Of a stretch of 18,819 bases of DNA, positions 1 to 6,760 are shown in pieces. This DNA comes from Bacteroides sp. CAG:709. GTDB lineage: Bacteria > Bacteroidota > Bacteroidia > Bacteroidales > UBA932. Within the stretch, counting starts at the first letter, position 1. Every line of letters begins with the position of its first letter. The notes below the pieces were generated by a model. The model made no database searches and was not told where the DNA came from. It worked only from the letters and a program-made list of their open reading frames with translations. The stretch covers positions 36,636 through 55,454 of the forward strand of contig FR882163.1 of assembly GCA_000434935.1 (NCBI GenBank). Reading direction: 5' to 3'. A program made the position numbers and the translations under genes.

Positions 1-1
1 C

Positions 2-529
2 GATGCGGCCATTGCCGCCATGAGTGTCGTAAACCGCATCACTATGTTCATATTCAGCGTGATCATTGGCCTCGGACAAGGATATCAACCGATGTGCGGC
101 TTCTGTTATGGCGCAAAACTTTACGATAGGGTAAAGAAAGGCTTCTGGTTCAGCACAAAGATCGGCATGGTGTTCCTTTTGTTCTGGGCTGTGGTCCTTA
201 TCATCTTCAGCAAGGATGCTGTCGCGTTGTTCCGCAATGATCCTGAAGTGATTGCCATCGGTATTCCAGCATTGCGTTACCAGATGATCATGTTTCCTGT
301 ATGCAGCTTTATGATGATGTCCAACATGATGATGCAGACCTGCCGGAAGACCATACGTGCCAACATACTTGCCGCTTCGAGGCAGGGTCTGTTTTTCATC
401 CCTCTGATCATCATCCTGCCTCACTGTTTCGGACTTTTTGGAGTGGAAATCTGCCAGGCAGTGAGCGACCTCATTTCTTTCGTGGTGACCATTCCCATAG
501 TGTGGTCCGCATTCCGGGAAATGAAATGA
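2..529 (+). CDS. MATE family efflux transporter, C-terminal part (5' end outside window)
   Basis: This is the C-terminal third of a multidrug and toxin extrusion (MATE) antiporter, an inner-membrane protein that exports drugs or metabolites in exchange for Na+ or H+. The frame is open to the left edge: residues before the first ATG at 20 read DAAIAAMSVVNRI, a typical MATE helix, so the true start lies outside. About five hydrophobic segments follow, including the loop GLGQGYQPMCGFCYGAKLYDRVKKGF, whose GQGYQP and FCYGAK stretches are characteristic of the family's second half. The family call is by recognition of these motifs; the substrate cannot be inferred. It ends in a normal stop with no visible damage. 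The next gene on this strand starts about 300 bases downstream, beyond a structured spacer, so it is probably a separate transcript. Confidence 0.88.
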   Translation, partial: DAAIAAMSVVNRITMFIFSVIIGLGQGYQPMCGFCYGAKLYDRVKKGFWFSTKIGMVFLLFWAVVLIIFSKDAVALFRNDPEVIAIGIPALRYQMIMFPVCSFMMMSNMMMQTCRKTIRANILAASRQGLFFIPLIIILPHCFGLFGVEICQAVSDLISFVVTIPIVWSAFREMK

Positions 530-532
530 TGT

Positions 533-564
533 GTTATAGGTGTTGGCGGGGTTATAGGTGTTGG
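533..564. repeat. Two-copy 14-bp direct repeat
   Basis: GTTATAGGTGTTGG occurs at 533-546 and 551-564, an 18-base period, just after the MATE stop codon. It lies directly against the structured spacer element that follows. No function is evident. Confidence 0.6.
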
Positions 565-570
565 TGTCGT

Positions 571-728
571 CGGGACGCAGCCACGGGTTAATTTGTAACT
601 CGCTGATAATCAGATATCTTTTTGGAGATAACGTGGAAACGATGTCATTTTTTGGCTGCGTTTCCACGCTGTATTTTGTAACTGATTGACAATCAACGTT
701 TCTGAAAATAGAGCGTGGCCGCGTCCCG
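571..728. repeat. MITE-like structured intergenic element with nested inverted repeats
   Basis: The ~160-bp spacer is bounded by 15-base imperfect inverted arms: CGGGACGCAGCCACG at 571-585 pairs with CGTGGCCGCGTCCCG at 714-728 with one mismatch. Inside it is a perfect 10-base inverted pair, CGTGGAAACG (632-641) and CGTTTCCACG (659-668), with a 17-base loop. A near-direct repeat starting TTTGTAACT occurs at about 593 and 676. There is no coding potential. The nested palindromes suggest a miniature repeat or interspersed palindromic element that could also act as an mRNA 3'-end structure for the MATE gene. A second copy is not visible in this window, so the MITE reading is inference. Confidence 0.5.
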
Positions 729-738
729 CCGCAAATGC

Positions 739-760
739 CCTTAAATCAGGAATGTATTAC
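739..760 (+). repeat. 22-bp exact repeat, copy 1
   Basis: A 22-base sequence beginning CCTTAAATCAGG and ending GTATTAC is found here and identically, in the same orientation, at 7732-7753. Both copies are intergenic and lie upstream of the start of a gene. The copy here is 10 bases beyond the MITE-like element. The role is unknown. Confidence 0.7.
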
Positions 761-804
761 ATCATTTCCTTCAATAATCTGCAGGCGGATTAGGGCAAAT
801 GCAT

Positions 805-812
805 TACCTTTG
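805..812 (+). promoter_or_regulatory. Bacteroidota -7 box upstream of the sulfoxide reductase gene
   Basis: TACCTTTG matches the Bacteroidota -7 consensus TAnnTTTG. A transcription start about 7 bases downstream would fall near 819, leaving a leader of only a few bases before the ATG at 824 or 830. No convincing -33 TTTG is seen at the expected distance, so this is a one-box assignment. Confidence 0.45.
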
Positions 813-823
813 TTCAAAATGAA

Positions 824-1297
824 ATGATTATGTCGAAGGTTGATAAATATGTGGCGCTGATTCCGCGGATCCAGTCAGTCCTTTCGGGTGAGACTGATGA
901 AATTGCAAGGATGTCAAATATGGCGGCGTTGCTTCACTTTGAATTCGGCTTCTGGTGGACAGGGTTTTATCGCGTCGTTTCGGCAGATGAACTGGTGCTC
1001 GGGCCATTTCAGGGGCCTGTAGCCTGCACCAGAATCAAGAAAGGCAGGGGAGTCTGCGGCACTTCATGGAGAGAGGACCGCACACTTGTCGTCCCTGATG
1101 TTGAGCAGTTTCCCGGACACATCGCGTGTTCAAGCGAAAGCCGGAGCGAGATAGTCGTTCCATGCCGTAAATGCGGCCAGATTGTCGCGGTGCTTGACAT
1201 TGACAGTAAGGAGCTTGCCACATTCGATGAAATTGACAGAGATTATCTTGAGCAGATAGTGTCAATGCTGTATGGCAAAGAAAGCCAAAGGGGATAG
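824..1297 (+). CDS. msrC: Free methionine-(R)-sulfoxide reductase (GAF domain, MsrC/fRMsr type)
   Basis: This is a single GAF-domain cytoplasmic enzyme that reduces free L-methionine-(R)-sulfoxide using thioredoxin. Its 157 residues match the usual family length. The hallmark GAF core is present: FWWTGFYRV, then LVLGPFQGPVACTRI, GRGVCGTSW and FPGHIACSSESRSEIVVP. The three cysteines in ACT, GVC and IAC contexts correspond to the conserved redox and catalytic cysteines of the family. DIDSKELATFDEIDR near the end is also family-typical. ATG codons at 824 and 830 are both possible starts; the second (MSKVDKYV) fits the family N-terminus slightly better. The acyltransferase gene follows after about 30 bases on the same strand, so the two may be co-transcribed. 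Confidence 0.92.
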   Translation: MIMSKVDKYVALIPRIQSVLSGETDEIARMSNMAALLHFEFGFWWTGFYRVVSADELVLGPFQGPVACTRIKKGRGVCGTSWREDRTLVVPDVEQFPGHIACSSESRSEIVVPCRKCGQIVAVLDIDSKELATFDEIDRDYLEQIVSMLYGKESQRG

Positions 1298-1328
1298 TGT
1301 ATTTGCGGAGAGAACTATTACTAATATC

Positions 1329-2495
1329 ATGAAAGCAGAATTTGCGGGCCAGATGGTAGTTGCGGACACCAAACCACATTATAAGTTACTTGACGGACTA
1401 AGAGGAGTGGCTGCCTTACTTGTCGTCTGGTATCATGTCCATGAAGGTTTTTCATTCGCAGGCGGCGGTATGATTACAGGCATCAATCATGGCTATCTTG
1501 CAGTGGATTTCTTCTTCATGCTGTCTGGATTCGTCATCTCGTATGCATATGATGACAGATGGACTAAAGGCTTCAGTCTCAAAGACTTTTTTAAGCGCAG
1601 AATCATCAGGCTTCACCCAATGGTCATAATTGGTGCCATCATCGGCGCCATTACATTTATGCTCCAAGGCTCTGTTCAATGGGATGGAACTCATATTGCG
1701 ACTTCAGCTGTAATGTTGGCCATGCTATGCGCCATGTTCATGATTCCAGCCACTCCAGGATGCTGCTATGAAGTACGTGGCAATGGAGAAATGTTTCCTC
1801 TGAACGGGCCAAGTTGGTCGCTTTTCTTTGAATACATTGGCAATATTATATATGCATTGATAATCAGGAGATTACCTAAAGCAGCATTGGCTTGGTTGGT
1901 GATTGTTCTGGGCATTCTTCATACAAGTTTTGCAGTTTTGGACGTTTCCGGGTACGGAAGTATAGGAGTCGGCTGGACCATTGATACAATGAATTTCTTT
2001 GGAGGACTGCTGCGGATGCTGTTTCCGTTCACTGCCGGTATGCTTGTCGCAAGAAATTTCCGTGCGATAAACGTCCGGGGCGCGTTCTGGCTATGCTCAG
2101 CCGTTCTTTTTGCCCTGTTCTGCGTTCCGTACCTGCCCCAAACTTTTAAGGTCAATGATACTTTGGCATTGACCTTAAACGGGGCTTTCGAGTCATTCTG
2201 CATCGTCATTGTCTTTCCACTTCTTGTATGGCTCGGCGCATCAGGACACGCATCTGATGGAGTGTCTGACAAGGTTTGCGGTTTTCTCGGTGACATATCA
2301 TATCCTCTGTATCTCATCCATTATCCTTTTATGTATCTTTTCTATTCTTGGCTTATAAAAACGGAACAGTACACATTGATGGAGACTTGGTCTGTTGTTC
2401 TCGTTCTCTATGCGAGTTGTGTTTTAGTGGCGTTTATCTGCTTGAGATTATACGACATCCCAGTGCGTAACTGGTTAAGACGACGCATGGGATAG
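1329..2495 (+). CDS. Acyltransferase 3 family membrane protein (OafA/YrhL-like)
   Basis: This is an integral inner-membrane acyltransferase, of the kind that O-acylates surface polysaccharides or other exported glycans. The frame is open from 1272, overlapping the previous gene, but the ATG at 1329 places KLLDGLRGVAALLVVWYHVHEGF near the N-terminus as in the family. That motif carries the conserved DGLRG and the catalytic-type histidine of helix 1. Further marks are FMLSGFVISYAYDDRW, the cytoplasmic loop FKRRIIRLHPM and GPSWSLFFEYI. About ten hydrophobic segments cover the rest. With this start the protein has 388 residues, within the normal range. The acceptor is unknown. A 42-base stretch of this gene (1569-1610) is duplicated exactly at 4395-4436. 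Confidence 0.9.
   Translation: MKAEFAGQMVVADTKPHYKLLDGLRGVAALLVVWYHVHEGFSFAGGGMITGINHGYLAVDFFFMLSGFVISYAYDDRWTKGFSLKDFFKRRIIRLHPMVIIGAIIGAITFMLQGSVQWDGTHIATSAVMLAMLCAMFMIPATPGCCYEVRGNGEMFPLNGPSWSLFFEYIGNIIYALIIRRLPKAALAWLVIVLGILHTSFAVLDVSGYGSIGVGWTIDTMNFFGGLLRMLFPFTAGMLVARNFRAINVRGAFWLCSAVLFALFCVPYLPQTFKVNDTLALTLNGAFESFCIVIVFPLLVWLGASGHASDGVSDKVCGFLGDISYPLYLIHYPFMYLFYSWLIKTEQYTLMETWSVVLVLYASCVLVAFICLRLYDIPVRNWLRRRMG
1569..1610 (+). repeat. 42-bp exact repeat, copy 1 (inside acyltransferase gene)
   Basis: This stretch encodes the conserved loop GFSLKDFFKRRIIR of the acyltransferase. The identical 42 bases recur in the same orientation at 4395-4436, just after the hipT stop, where they do not belong to any intact gene. 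The match breaks abruptly on both sides. Confidence 0.9.
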
Positions 2496-2499
2496 ATAA

Positions 2500-2748
2500 T
2501 GGTTTCCTGCGGGTACGATTGACTATGCTTCATTTCATGAATGCAAGACGACTCTTTATTACAGATTCTCTGGTGCCTCGTCATGGACAGAACTTGCGTC
2601 ATCTTCCAGTACCGGACTCATAAGCCACGATTTTACAATAGAAAATCCGGACGGAAAGACTATAGATATTCAGGTGAAGAACAGGTCAGATGTGACGGAT
2701 AAAAAATATCCTGTTGTGGATGATTGGAAACTTGTTGCACTTGATTGA
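2500..2748 (+). pseudogene. C-terminal scrap of an unrecognised protein
   Basis: An open frame without its own start follows the acyltransferase stop by four bases and encodes about 82 residues, ending at TGA 2746-2748. The sequence has PAGTIDYASFHECKTTLYYR, a serine-rich stretch ASSWTELASSSSTG and a tail VDDWKLVALD. It looks like the end of a secreted beta-rich protein but I do not recognise the family. The codon pattern looks genuine, with no stops across 80 codons, and there is no ATG near the frame opening, so I read it as the remnant of a gene whose front was removed when the neighbouring module arrived. Confidence 0.5.
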
Positions 2749-2822
2749 CATATTGAAAAGGGCTGCTTTAATCAAAAGTATTTGGAACTTGTAGATATAT
2801 TTCACAGCGCATTGTGAATTTC

Positions 2823-2853
2823 TTGAATTTTTCAGATAAAAATTTTACTTTTG
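2823..2853 (+). promoter_or_regulatory. Promoter of the hipBST operon
   Basis: TACTTTTG at 2846-2853 matches the Bacteroidota -7 box TAnnTTTG, and a TTG at 2823-2825 sits 20 bases upstream, the expected spacing for a -33 element. Transcription would start near 2860. This decides the hipB start: the ATG at 2814 lies upstream of the promoter, so translation should begin at 2881. Confidence 0.6.
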
Positions 2854-2880
2854 TTCGAAATTACCAATCCGCTGTGAATA

Positions 2881-3071
2881 TGAAGACTTTAGGAATGCAG
2901 ATTAAAGAACGCAGGAAGGCCCTTAAGATTACTCAAAAGGAACTCGCCGATTTAGCGGGAATCAGTATCAATACTGTGGTTGCTGCAGAGCGTGGACAGG
3001 GGGATCCTAAGATTTCTACATATCTTGCTATTTGCAATGTTCTAGGACTTAAATTGATTGTACAGTTATGA
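2881..3071 (+). CDS. hipB: HipB-type antitoxin, XRE-family DNA-binding protein
   Basis: This small (63-residue) helix-turn-helix protein should bind the operon promoter and repress the toxin-antitoxin genes. The XRE fold covers almost the whole protein: MQIKERRKALKITQKELADLAGISINTVVAAERGQGDPKISTYLAICNVLGL, with ITQKELADLAGIS as the first part of the HTH and INTVVAAERG as the recognition helix. An upstream in-frame ATG at 2814 would add 22 residues, but it precedes the promoter and those residues are not XRE-like. The stop codon overlaps the next start by four bases (ATGA at 3068-3071), which indicates translational coupling to hipS. The short length and three-gene context match HipB of HipBST systems. 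Confidence 0.85.
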
Positions 3072-3394
3072 GACAGTGTGAAATCTATTTGCACGGAATA
3101 AAGTGCGGCTTGCTTACTGAAGAGGATGATAAGTCCTTTACATTTTCTTATGATAGTGTATATCTGCAAAGAGCTGATGCGGATCCGGTCAGTCTTACTC
3201 TTCCTCTTCAGAGGGAACCGCATAAATCACCCTATCTTTTTTCGGTTTTTGCCAACATGCTTTCTGAAGGAGAGAACCGTCATGTTCAGTCCGTGTTGTT
3301 GCGGATTGACCCGGAAGACGATTTTGGAATTCTTCTGGCAACCTGTCAGATAGATACTATAGGTGCTATTACAGTAAAGCCGATCAGACTATGA
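3068..3394 (+). CDS. hipS: HipS: separate HipA N-terminal subdomain protein
   Basis: This 108-residue protein matches the N-terminal subdomain of HipA kinases (couple_hipA type), here encoded as its own gene. Family-like marks are the short beta-rich start EIYLHGIKCGLLTEEDDKSFTFSYDS, DPVSLTLPLQREPHKS and LFSVFANMLSEGENRH, ending DFGILLATCQIDTIGAITV. In the E. coli O127 HipBST system HipS is the antitoxin that neutralises HipT, while HipB mainly represses and strengthens inhibition. By analogy this should inhibit the downstream kinase. The E. coli mechanism, as I recall it, uses a tryptophan of HipS placed in the HipT active site; this protein contains no tryptophan at all, so inhibition must differ in detail. 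It overlaps both neighbours by four bases. Confidence 0.85.
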   Translation: MRQCEIYLHGIKCGLLTEEDDKSFTFSYDSVYLQRADADPVSLTLPLQREPHKSPYLFSVFANMLSEGENRHVQSVLLRIDPEDDFGILLATCQIDTIGAITVKPIRL

Positions 3395-4383
3395 TTAATT
3401 TGAATATATGTCCGTCCACATTGAAGGAAGGGTTCAGTACATATTGTCCGGCTGCGGTCAAATCGCTTTTTGACGGAAACAAAGTCTCTCACATTTTTCC
3501 TGGCGCAAGCCCTGAAGATGGAGGCTCTGCGGATTCGATAAGAAATATCGGTAGAATATCGCTTTCAGGCGCCCAGCCAAAGTTTTCGGTCATAATAGGC
3601 GAGAACAAACAACTGAGATATACACGAGAAGGCGAGCAAGGGACATATATACTCAAACCACGTCCAACTGGTTATCAGATTGCCAATAAGGATTACTGTG
3701 CAGCTAATGAGCATGTTACAATGCAGATAGCATCACAGGTTTATGGAATTGAGACAGCAGGTAATGCACTTTGCTTCTTTGAGGATGATAAGCCGGCATA
3801 TATTACAAGACGTTTTGATGTTTATCCTGGAGGTAAATACAAGCAGGAAGATTTTGCAGCATTGCTCGGCTGGAGTAAAGACAATGGTGGCGCTAACTAT
3901 AAATATGACAAAGTAAGTTACGAAGAATGTGCTGAGGTTATTCACAGGTATGTGAAGGCTGCTTTGATTGACATCAGGCGATTTTATAGAATTATATTGT
4001 TCAACTTCGTGTCTCTCAATGATGATGCGCACTTGAAGAACTTTTCGCTCATAGAGAGAAATGGCGAGTATCATCTTTCACCAGCTTATGATCTTGTAAA
4101 TACCTCTCTTCAACTTTATGAACCTCGGATATTTGCCCTTGATAAAGGTTTGTTCAAAGAAGGGATGAACAAGGCCGATACTCATAATATCGGTCATGAT
4201 GACTTCGTGGAATTTGGAAGGAGGATCGGACTTCCGGAAAAAGTTGTTCATCAGGAAATTATGATGTTTCAGAAGGTGAATCCCATGGCAGTCGAACTTG
4301 TCAAAAAGTCTTTCTTGTCTGAAGAACTAAAAAAACAGTACATCACAGCATACACCTATAGGTGCAAGATGCTGAACTTCTGA
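3391..4383 (+). CDS. hipT: HipT: HipA-like serine/threonine kinase toxin lacking the N-terminal subdomain
   Basis: This 330-residue HipA-fold kinase is expected to halt growth by phosphorylating a translation component; E. coli HipT targets tryptophanyl-tRNA synthetase. Visible motifs are the glycine-rich loop RISLSGAQPKFS with serines at residues 57 and 59, the nucleotide-binding strand GTYILKPRP, YITRRFDVY, the catalytic loop LNDDAHLKNFSL (N-x-D-x-H-x-K-N-F) and the metal-binding segment SPAYDL. S57 and S59 coincide with the two autophosphorylation sites I recall for E. coli HipT. All catalytic residues are present, so the kinase looks active. The start overlaps the hipS stop by four bases. 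It lacks the ~100 residue N-terminal subdomain of classical HipA, which is supplied by the upstream gene. Confidence 0.9.
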   Translation: MINLNICPSTLKEGFSTYCPAAVKSLFDGNKVSHIFPGASPEDGGSADSIRNIGRISLSGAQPKFSVIIGENKQLRYTREGEQGTYILKPRPTGYQIANKDYCAANEHVTMQIASQVYGIETAGNALCFFEDDKPAYITRRFDVYPGGKYKQEDFAALLGWSKDNGGANYKYDKVSYEECAEVIHRYVKAALIDIRRFYRIILFNFVSLNDDAHLKNFSLIERNGEYHLSPAYDLVNTSLQLYEPRIFALDKGLFKEGMNKADTHNIGHDDFVEFGRRIGLPEKVVHQEIMMFQKVNPMAVELVKKSFLSEELKKQYITAYTYRCKMLNF

Positions 4384-4394
4384 CACTTTAATTC

Positions 4395-4436
4395 GGCTTC
4401 AGTCTCAAAGACTTTTTTAAGCGCAGAATCATCAGG
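4395..4436 (+). repeat. 42-bp exact repeat, copy 2 (displaced acyltransferase fragment)
   Basis: This is identical to 1569-1610 inside the acyltransferase gene and begins 11 bases after the hipT stop. It is not part of an open gene here. The two copies bracket the gene scrap and the hipBST operon, marking a junction of the insertion or rearrangement that put the toxin module here. Confidence 0.9.
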
Positions 4437-4456
4437 TAGGTCTTCGTCTTTTGTTT

Positions 4457-4642
4457 TTATTGCTTTTTCTTCGTGTCGGGCAGAAATCCGGCCACGACGC
4501 CGAGAAGTGGCAGATAGGCGCTGGCATTGAAAATGAACCAGATGCTTGTCTTGTCCGCGAGCCATCCGAAGAATGCCGAACCGATGCCGCCCAGACCGAG
4601 CATGAGACCGAAGAAAACGCCGGAAATCATTCCGATCCTTCG
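4457..4642 (-). pseudogene. C-terminal fragment of an MFS transporter
   Basis: On the minus strand about 60 codons encode the last part of a major facilitator transporter: RIGMISGVFFGLMLGLGGIGSAFFGWLADKTSI, then IFNASAYLPLLGVVAGFLP and the basic tail DTKKKQ. This resembles the last two helices of fosmidomycin-resistance-type exporters. The front of the gene is missing. At about 4640 the reading switches abruptly to an aldo/keto reductase fragment in a different frame, so the two genes have been joined by a deletion. The fragment has no start of its own and is almost certainly nonfunctional. Confidence 0.75.
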
Positions 4643-4818
4643 CCAATCTGGGTGAGGGTAGGGGTGGTGAACAGTCCGTTCTGACCTTCTGCCAACGAAG
4701 CCCATGCCATGAGCTTGGTGCCAAACTCATCCATGAATTTTCGGGTCTCGTGCTGCTGGTAGAATACATGCGTCTCCATCTGATTCACCATCGGCGAAAT
4801 CTCCATGTTTGAAGCCAG
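4627..4818 (-). pseudogene. Internal fragment of an aldo/keto reductase
   Basis: The minus strand encodes a stretch strongly reminiscent of aldo/keto reductases after the catalytic core: LASNMEISPMVNQMETHVFYQQHETRKFMDEFGTKLMAWASLAEG followed by LFTTPTLTQIGE. The PMVNQMETH motif and the LAEG turn are family-typical. Both the N-terminal barrel and the C-terminal end are gone: the frame begins directly against the stop of the CMD/cupin gene and ends at the junction with the MFS scrap. It probably belonged to the same operon as the hydrolase and CMD/cupin genes. No function is expected. Confidence 0.72.
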
Positions 4819-5583
4819 TTATTTAATCTTGTTATATTCCTCATCGCTCACAGCCTCCAACCACTCGTTGGAGGTGTTCTCGCCAGGTATTTCAAAGGCG
4901 AGGTGGGCAAACCAGCTGTCTTTTGCAGCACCATGCCAATGCTTCACGTTGGCAGGAATATGGATTACTGTGCCTGGTAGAATCTCCTGTGCAGGCTTTC
5001 CTTCCTCCTGATACCAGCCACGTCCGGCTACGCCTACCAGCATTTGCCCGCCACTCTTTGTGGCGTGGTGTGTGTGCCAGTTGTTACGGCAACCAGGCTC
5101 AAAGGTAACATTGAAGAAAGGTATCTGACTGTCGGATATTTGTGCCAGATAACTGTTGCCTTTGAAGTATTTGGCGTAAGCGGTGTTGGGTTTGCCAATT
5201 GGGAATATCATCTCGCGCTGGAAAGCAGCCTTGGCATCTTCTCCTTTCACATCTTCGCTCCATACCTCCTTTGCCAGATTGAATGCAGCCCAGGCCTTTG
5301 GCCAACCTGCGTAGAAGGCGATGTGAGTAATAATCTCTGCCGCTTCCGTGCGGGTAATTCCGTTATTCTTTGCCGACTGCAAGTGATATTTCAGCGAGCT
5401 GTCGGTGATTCCTTGGCTGATGAGCGAAGTGATTGTTACCAAACTGCGGTCGCGCAATGAAAGCAGGTCATTGCGGCTCCATACTTCTCCGAAGAGGATG
5501 TCGTCGTTGAGGTGGGCGAACTCCGGGGCAAACTCACCCAGCTGGTTGCGCCCTGCTGTCTGTACTATTTTCTGTTGTGCCAT
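4819..5583 (-). CDS. Carboxymuconolactone decarboxylase-like/cupin fusion protein
   Basis: This two-domain protein has an AhpD/carboxymuconolactone decarboxylase (CMD) fold at residues ~20-105 (FGEVWSRNDLLSLRDRSLVTITSL, then KNNGITRTEAAEIITHIAFYAGWPKAWAAF) and a cupin at ~135-240 with the metal-binding pattern NWHTHHATKSGGQMLVGVAGRGWYQEEG and IPANVKHWHGAAKDSW. The AhpD Cys pair is absent, so it is a CMD-like rather than peroxidase-like domain. It may act on small quinone-like or lactone compounds, but the substrate is unknown. The ATG at 5583 gives a protein with no signal peptide. Upstream sequence encodes one in another frame, broken by an A8 tract (separate entry), so this in-frame start is probably not the original. 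It follows the hydrolase with essentially no gap in the ancestral frame, as an operon. Confidence 0.85.
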   Translation of the reverse strand: MAQQKIVQTAGRNQLGEFAPEFAHLNDDILFGEVWSRNDLLSLRDRSLVTITSLISQGITDSSLKYHLQSAKNNGITRTEAAEIITHIAFYAGWPKAWAAFNLAKEVWSEDVKGEDAKAAFQREMIFPIGKPNTAYAKYFKGNSYLAQISDSQIPFFNVTFEPGCRNNWHTHHATKSGGQMLVGVAGRGWYQEEGKPAQEILPGTVIHIPANVKHWHGAAKDSWFAHLAFEIPGENTSNEWLEAVSDEEYNKIK

Positions 5584-5635
5584 TATGTTGAGTGAAATAG
5601 CCGTTAATATGATGAATATTGCAATTTTTTTTCAT
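5584..5635 (-). other. Frameshifted signal peptide of the CMD/cupin gene with an A8 tract
   Basis: An ATG at 5635 (minus) starts three bases after the hydrolase stop. With seven instead of eight A residues in the tract at 5625-5632 it would read MKKIAIFIILTAISLNIMA directly into MAQQKIV, a textbook signal peptide cleaved after IMA. With the eight present, the frame is lost. The gene is therefore either off through slippage, expressed by transcriptional slippage, made as a cytoplasmic product from 5583, or the extra base is a sequencing error. Confidence 0.75.
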
Positions 5636-5637
5636 AT

Positions 5638-6741
5638 TTAAAAATTCTTCTTCAGGAACTCTTCAATCTTGTCCCAAGGAATCATGCCTTTCCCACCACC
5701 ATCGTATAGGTCGCAATGAGAGGCTCCTGGGATAATGAGCAGCTGTTTGTTGGCCAGAACAGGGTTGGGCTTTCGTACGAAGTCGTAGCCTTCCGCTTTT
5801 CCATCCATCATGTATCTGAAGGCACTTTCTCCGAAGTAACGGGAATGTGCTTTCTCTCCCTGCACAATGAGTACTGCCGAGCGGATTTCGTTGATGTAGT
5901 AGAGGAAACGGGTGTTGGCGTAAGCCTGACAGCCGGTGGTGCGCCAACCGTCGTTCGAGTTGCCCGAACGCTTATGGTAGCCACGTGGCGTTTTGTAATA
6001 GGCGTAATAGTCTTTCACAAACTGCGGTGCATTCTCCGGTAATGGGTCAACCACGCCGCCAGCCATAGTGAATGTTTTGCTCTTGAGGTCGGCTGTGCGA
6101 GCTTCTGCCCATGCTTTTCGTGCCGCATATCGGCTTTCTTCGCTGTCATCCGCATCAAAGTACCCGTTTCCGCTTACTCGACTCATGTCATACATGGTTA
6201 TTGCCGCAGTAGCTTTGATGCGAGGATCTTGTGCAGCAGCATTCAGAGCAATTCCGCCCCAGCCGCAAATGCCGATGATGGCGATTCGCTCTGCATCTAC
6301 ATCATCTCGCATGCTGAGGTAATCTACAGCTGCCAGAAAGTCTTCCGTATTGATGTCGGGAGAAGCCGTACGGCGAGGCTCGCCTGAAGATTCACCTGTA
6401 AACGAAGGGTCGAAAGCGATGGTGATGAATCCACGCTCTGCCATGGTCTGTGCATAGAGACCTGAACATTGCTCCTTGACGGCTCCGAAAGGACCGCTCA
6501 CGGCAATGGCAGGCAACTTTCCTTCAGTGTTTTTCGGAATATAGAGGTCGGCTGCAAGAGTAAGACCATATTGGGTCTTGAATGTCACTTTCTCATGATT
6601 TACCTTCTCGCTTTTAGGAAAAGTCTTGTCCCAATCCTGTACTAATTGTATCTCATTCTCCATAGTTTCTGCTTTTACTTTTGTCTGATTTCCTGCACAA
6701 AAAATGAGGGCTGTTGCTATAAATGTGAATAATTTGTTCAT
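5638..6741 (-). CDS. Secreted alpha/beta hydrolase, dienelactone-hydrolase-like
   Basis: A 367-residue exported hydrolase. Residues 1-24 form a signal peptide (MNKLFTFIATALIFCAG...VKA). The alpha/beta core shows YGLTLAADLYIPKN, LPAIAVSGPFGAVKEQ (oxyanion region), GFITIAFDPSFTGESSGEPR and the nucleophile elbow AIIGICGWGG, where a cysteine stands in place of the usual serine, as in dienelactone hydrolases. A late ASHCDLYDGG motif supplies the catalytic histidine and DDVDAERI precedes the elbow. The natural substrate is unknown. It starts 19 bases after the AraC gene stop and ends two bases before the ancestral start of the CMD/cupin gene, so the three form an operon probably controlled by the AraC protein. 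Confidence 0.85.
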   Translation of the reverse strand: MNKLFTFIATALIFCAGNQTKVKAETMENEIQLVQDWDKTFPKSEKVNHEKVTFKTQYGLTLAADLYIPKNTEGKLPAIAVSGPFGAVKEQCSGLYAQTMAERGFITIAFDPSFTGESSGEPRRTASPDINTEDFLAAVDYLSMRDDVDAERIAIIGICGWGGIALNAAAQDPRIKATAAITMYDMSRVSGNGYFDADDSEESRYAARKAWAEARTADLKSKTFTMAGGVVDPLPENAPQFVKDYYAYYKTPRGYHKRSGNSNDGWRTTGCQAYANTRFLYYINEIRSAVLIVQGEKAHSRYFGESAFRYMMDGKAEGYDFVRKPNPVLANKQLLIIPGASHCDLYDGGGKGMIPWDKIEEFLKKNF

Positions 6742-6760
6742 GATTCCATTTCTTTACTAT

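Noticed and set aside
1272..1328. Earlier start for the acyltransferase (ATG 1272 overlapping the reductase gene)
   Set aside because: The extra residues are not hydrophobic or family-like and overlap the upstream coding region; the ATG at 1329 gives the normal N-terminus.
1452..1694. Similar short minus-strand peptides (DDSALKKVFETEA) at 1.5 kb and 4.4 kb as a shared small gene
   Set aside because: They are antisense shadows of the 42-bp DNA repeat inside the acyltransferase gene.
2814..2880. Earlier start for hipB at 2814
   Set aside because: It lies upstream of the predicted promoter (2823-2853) and the added residues are not XRE-like.
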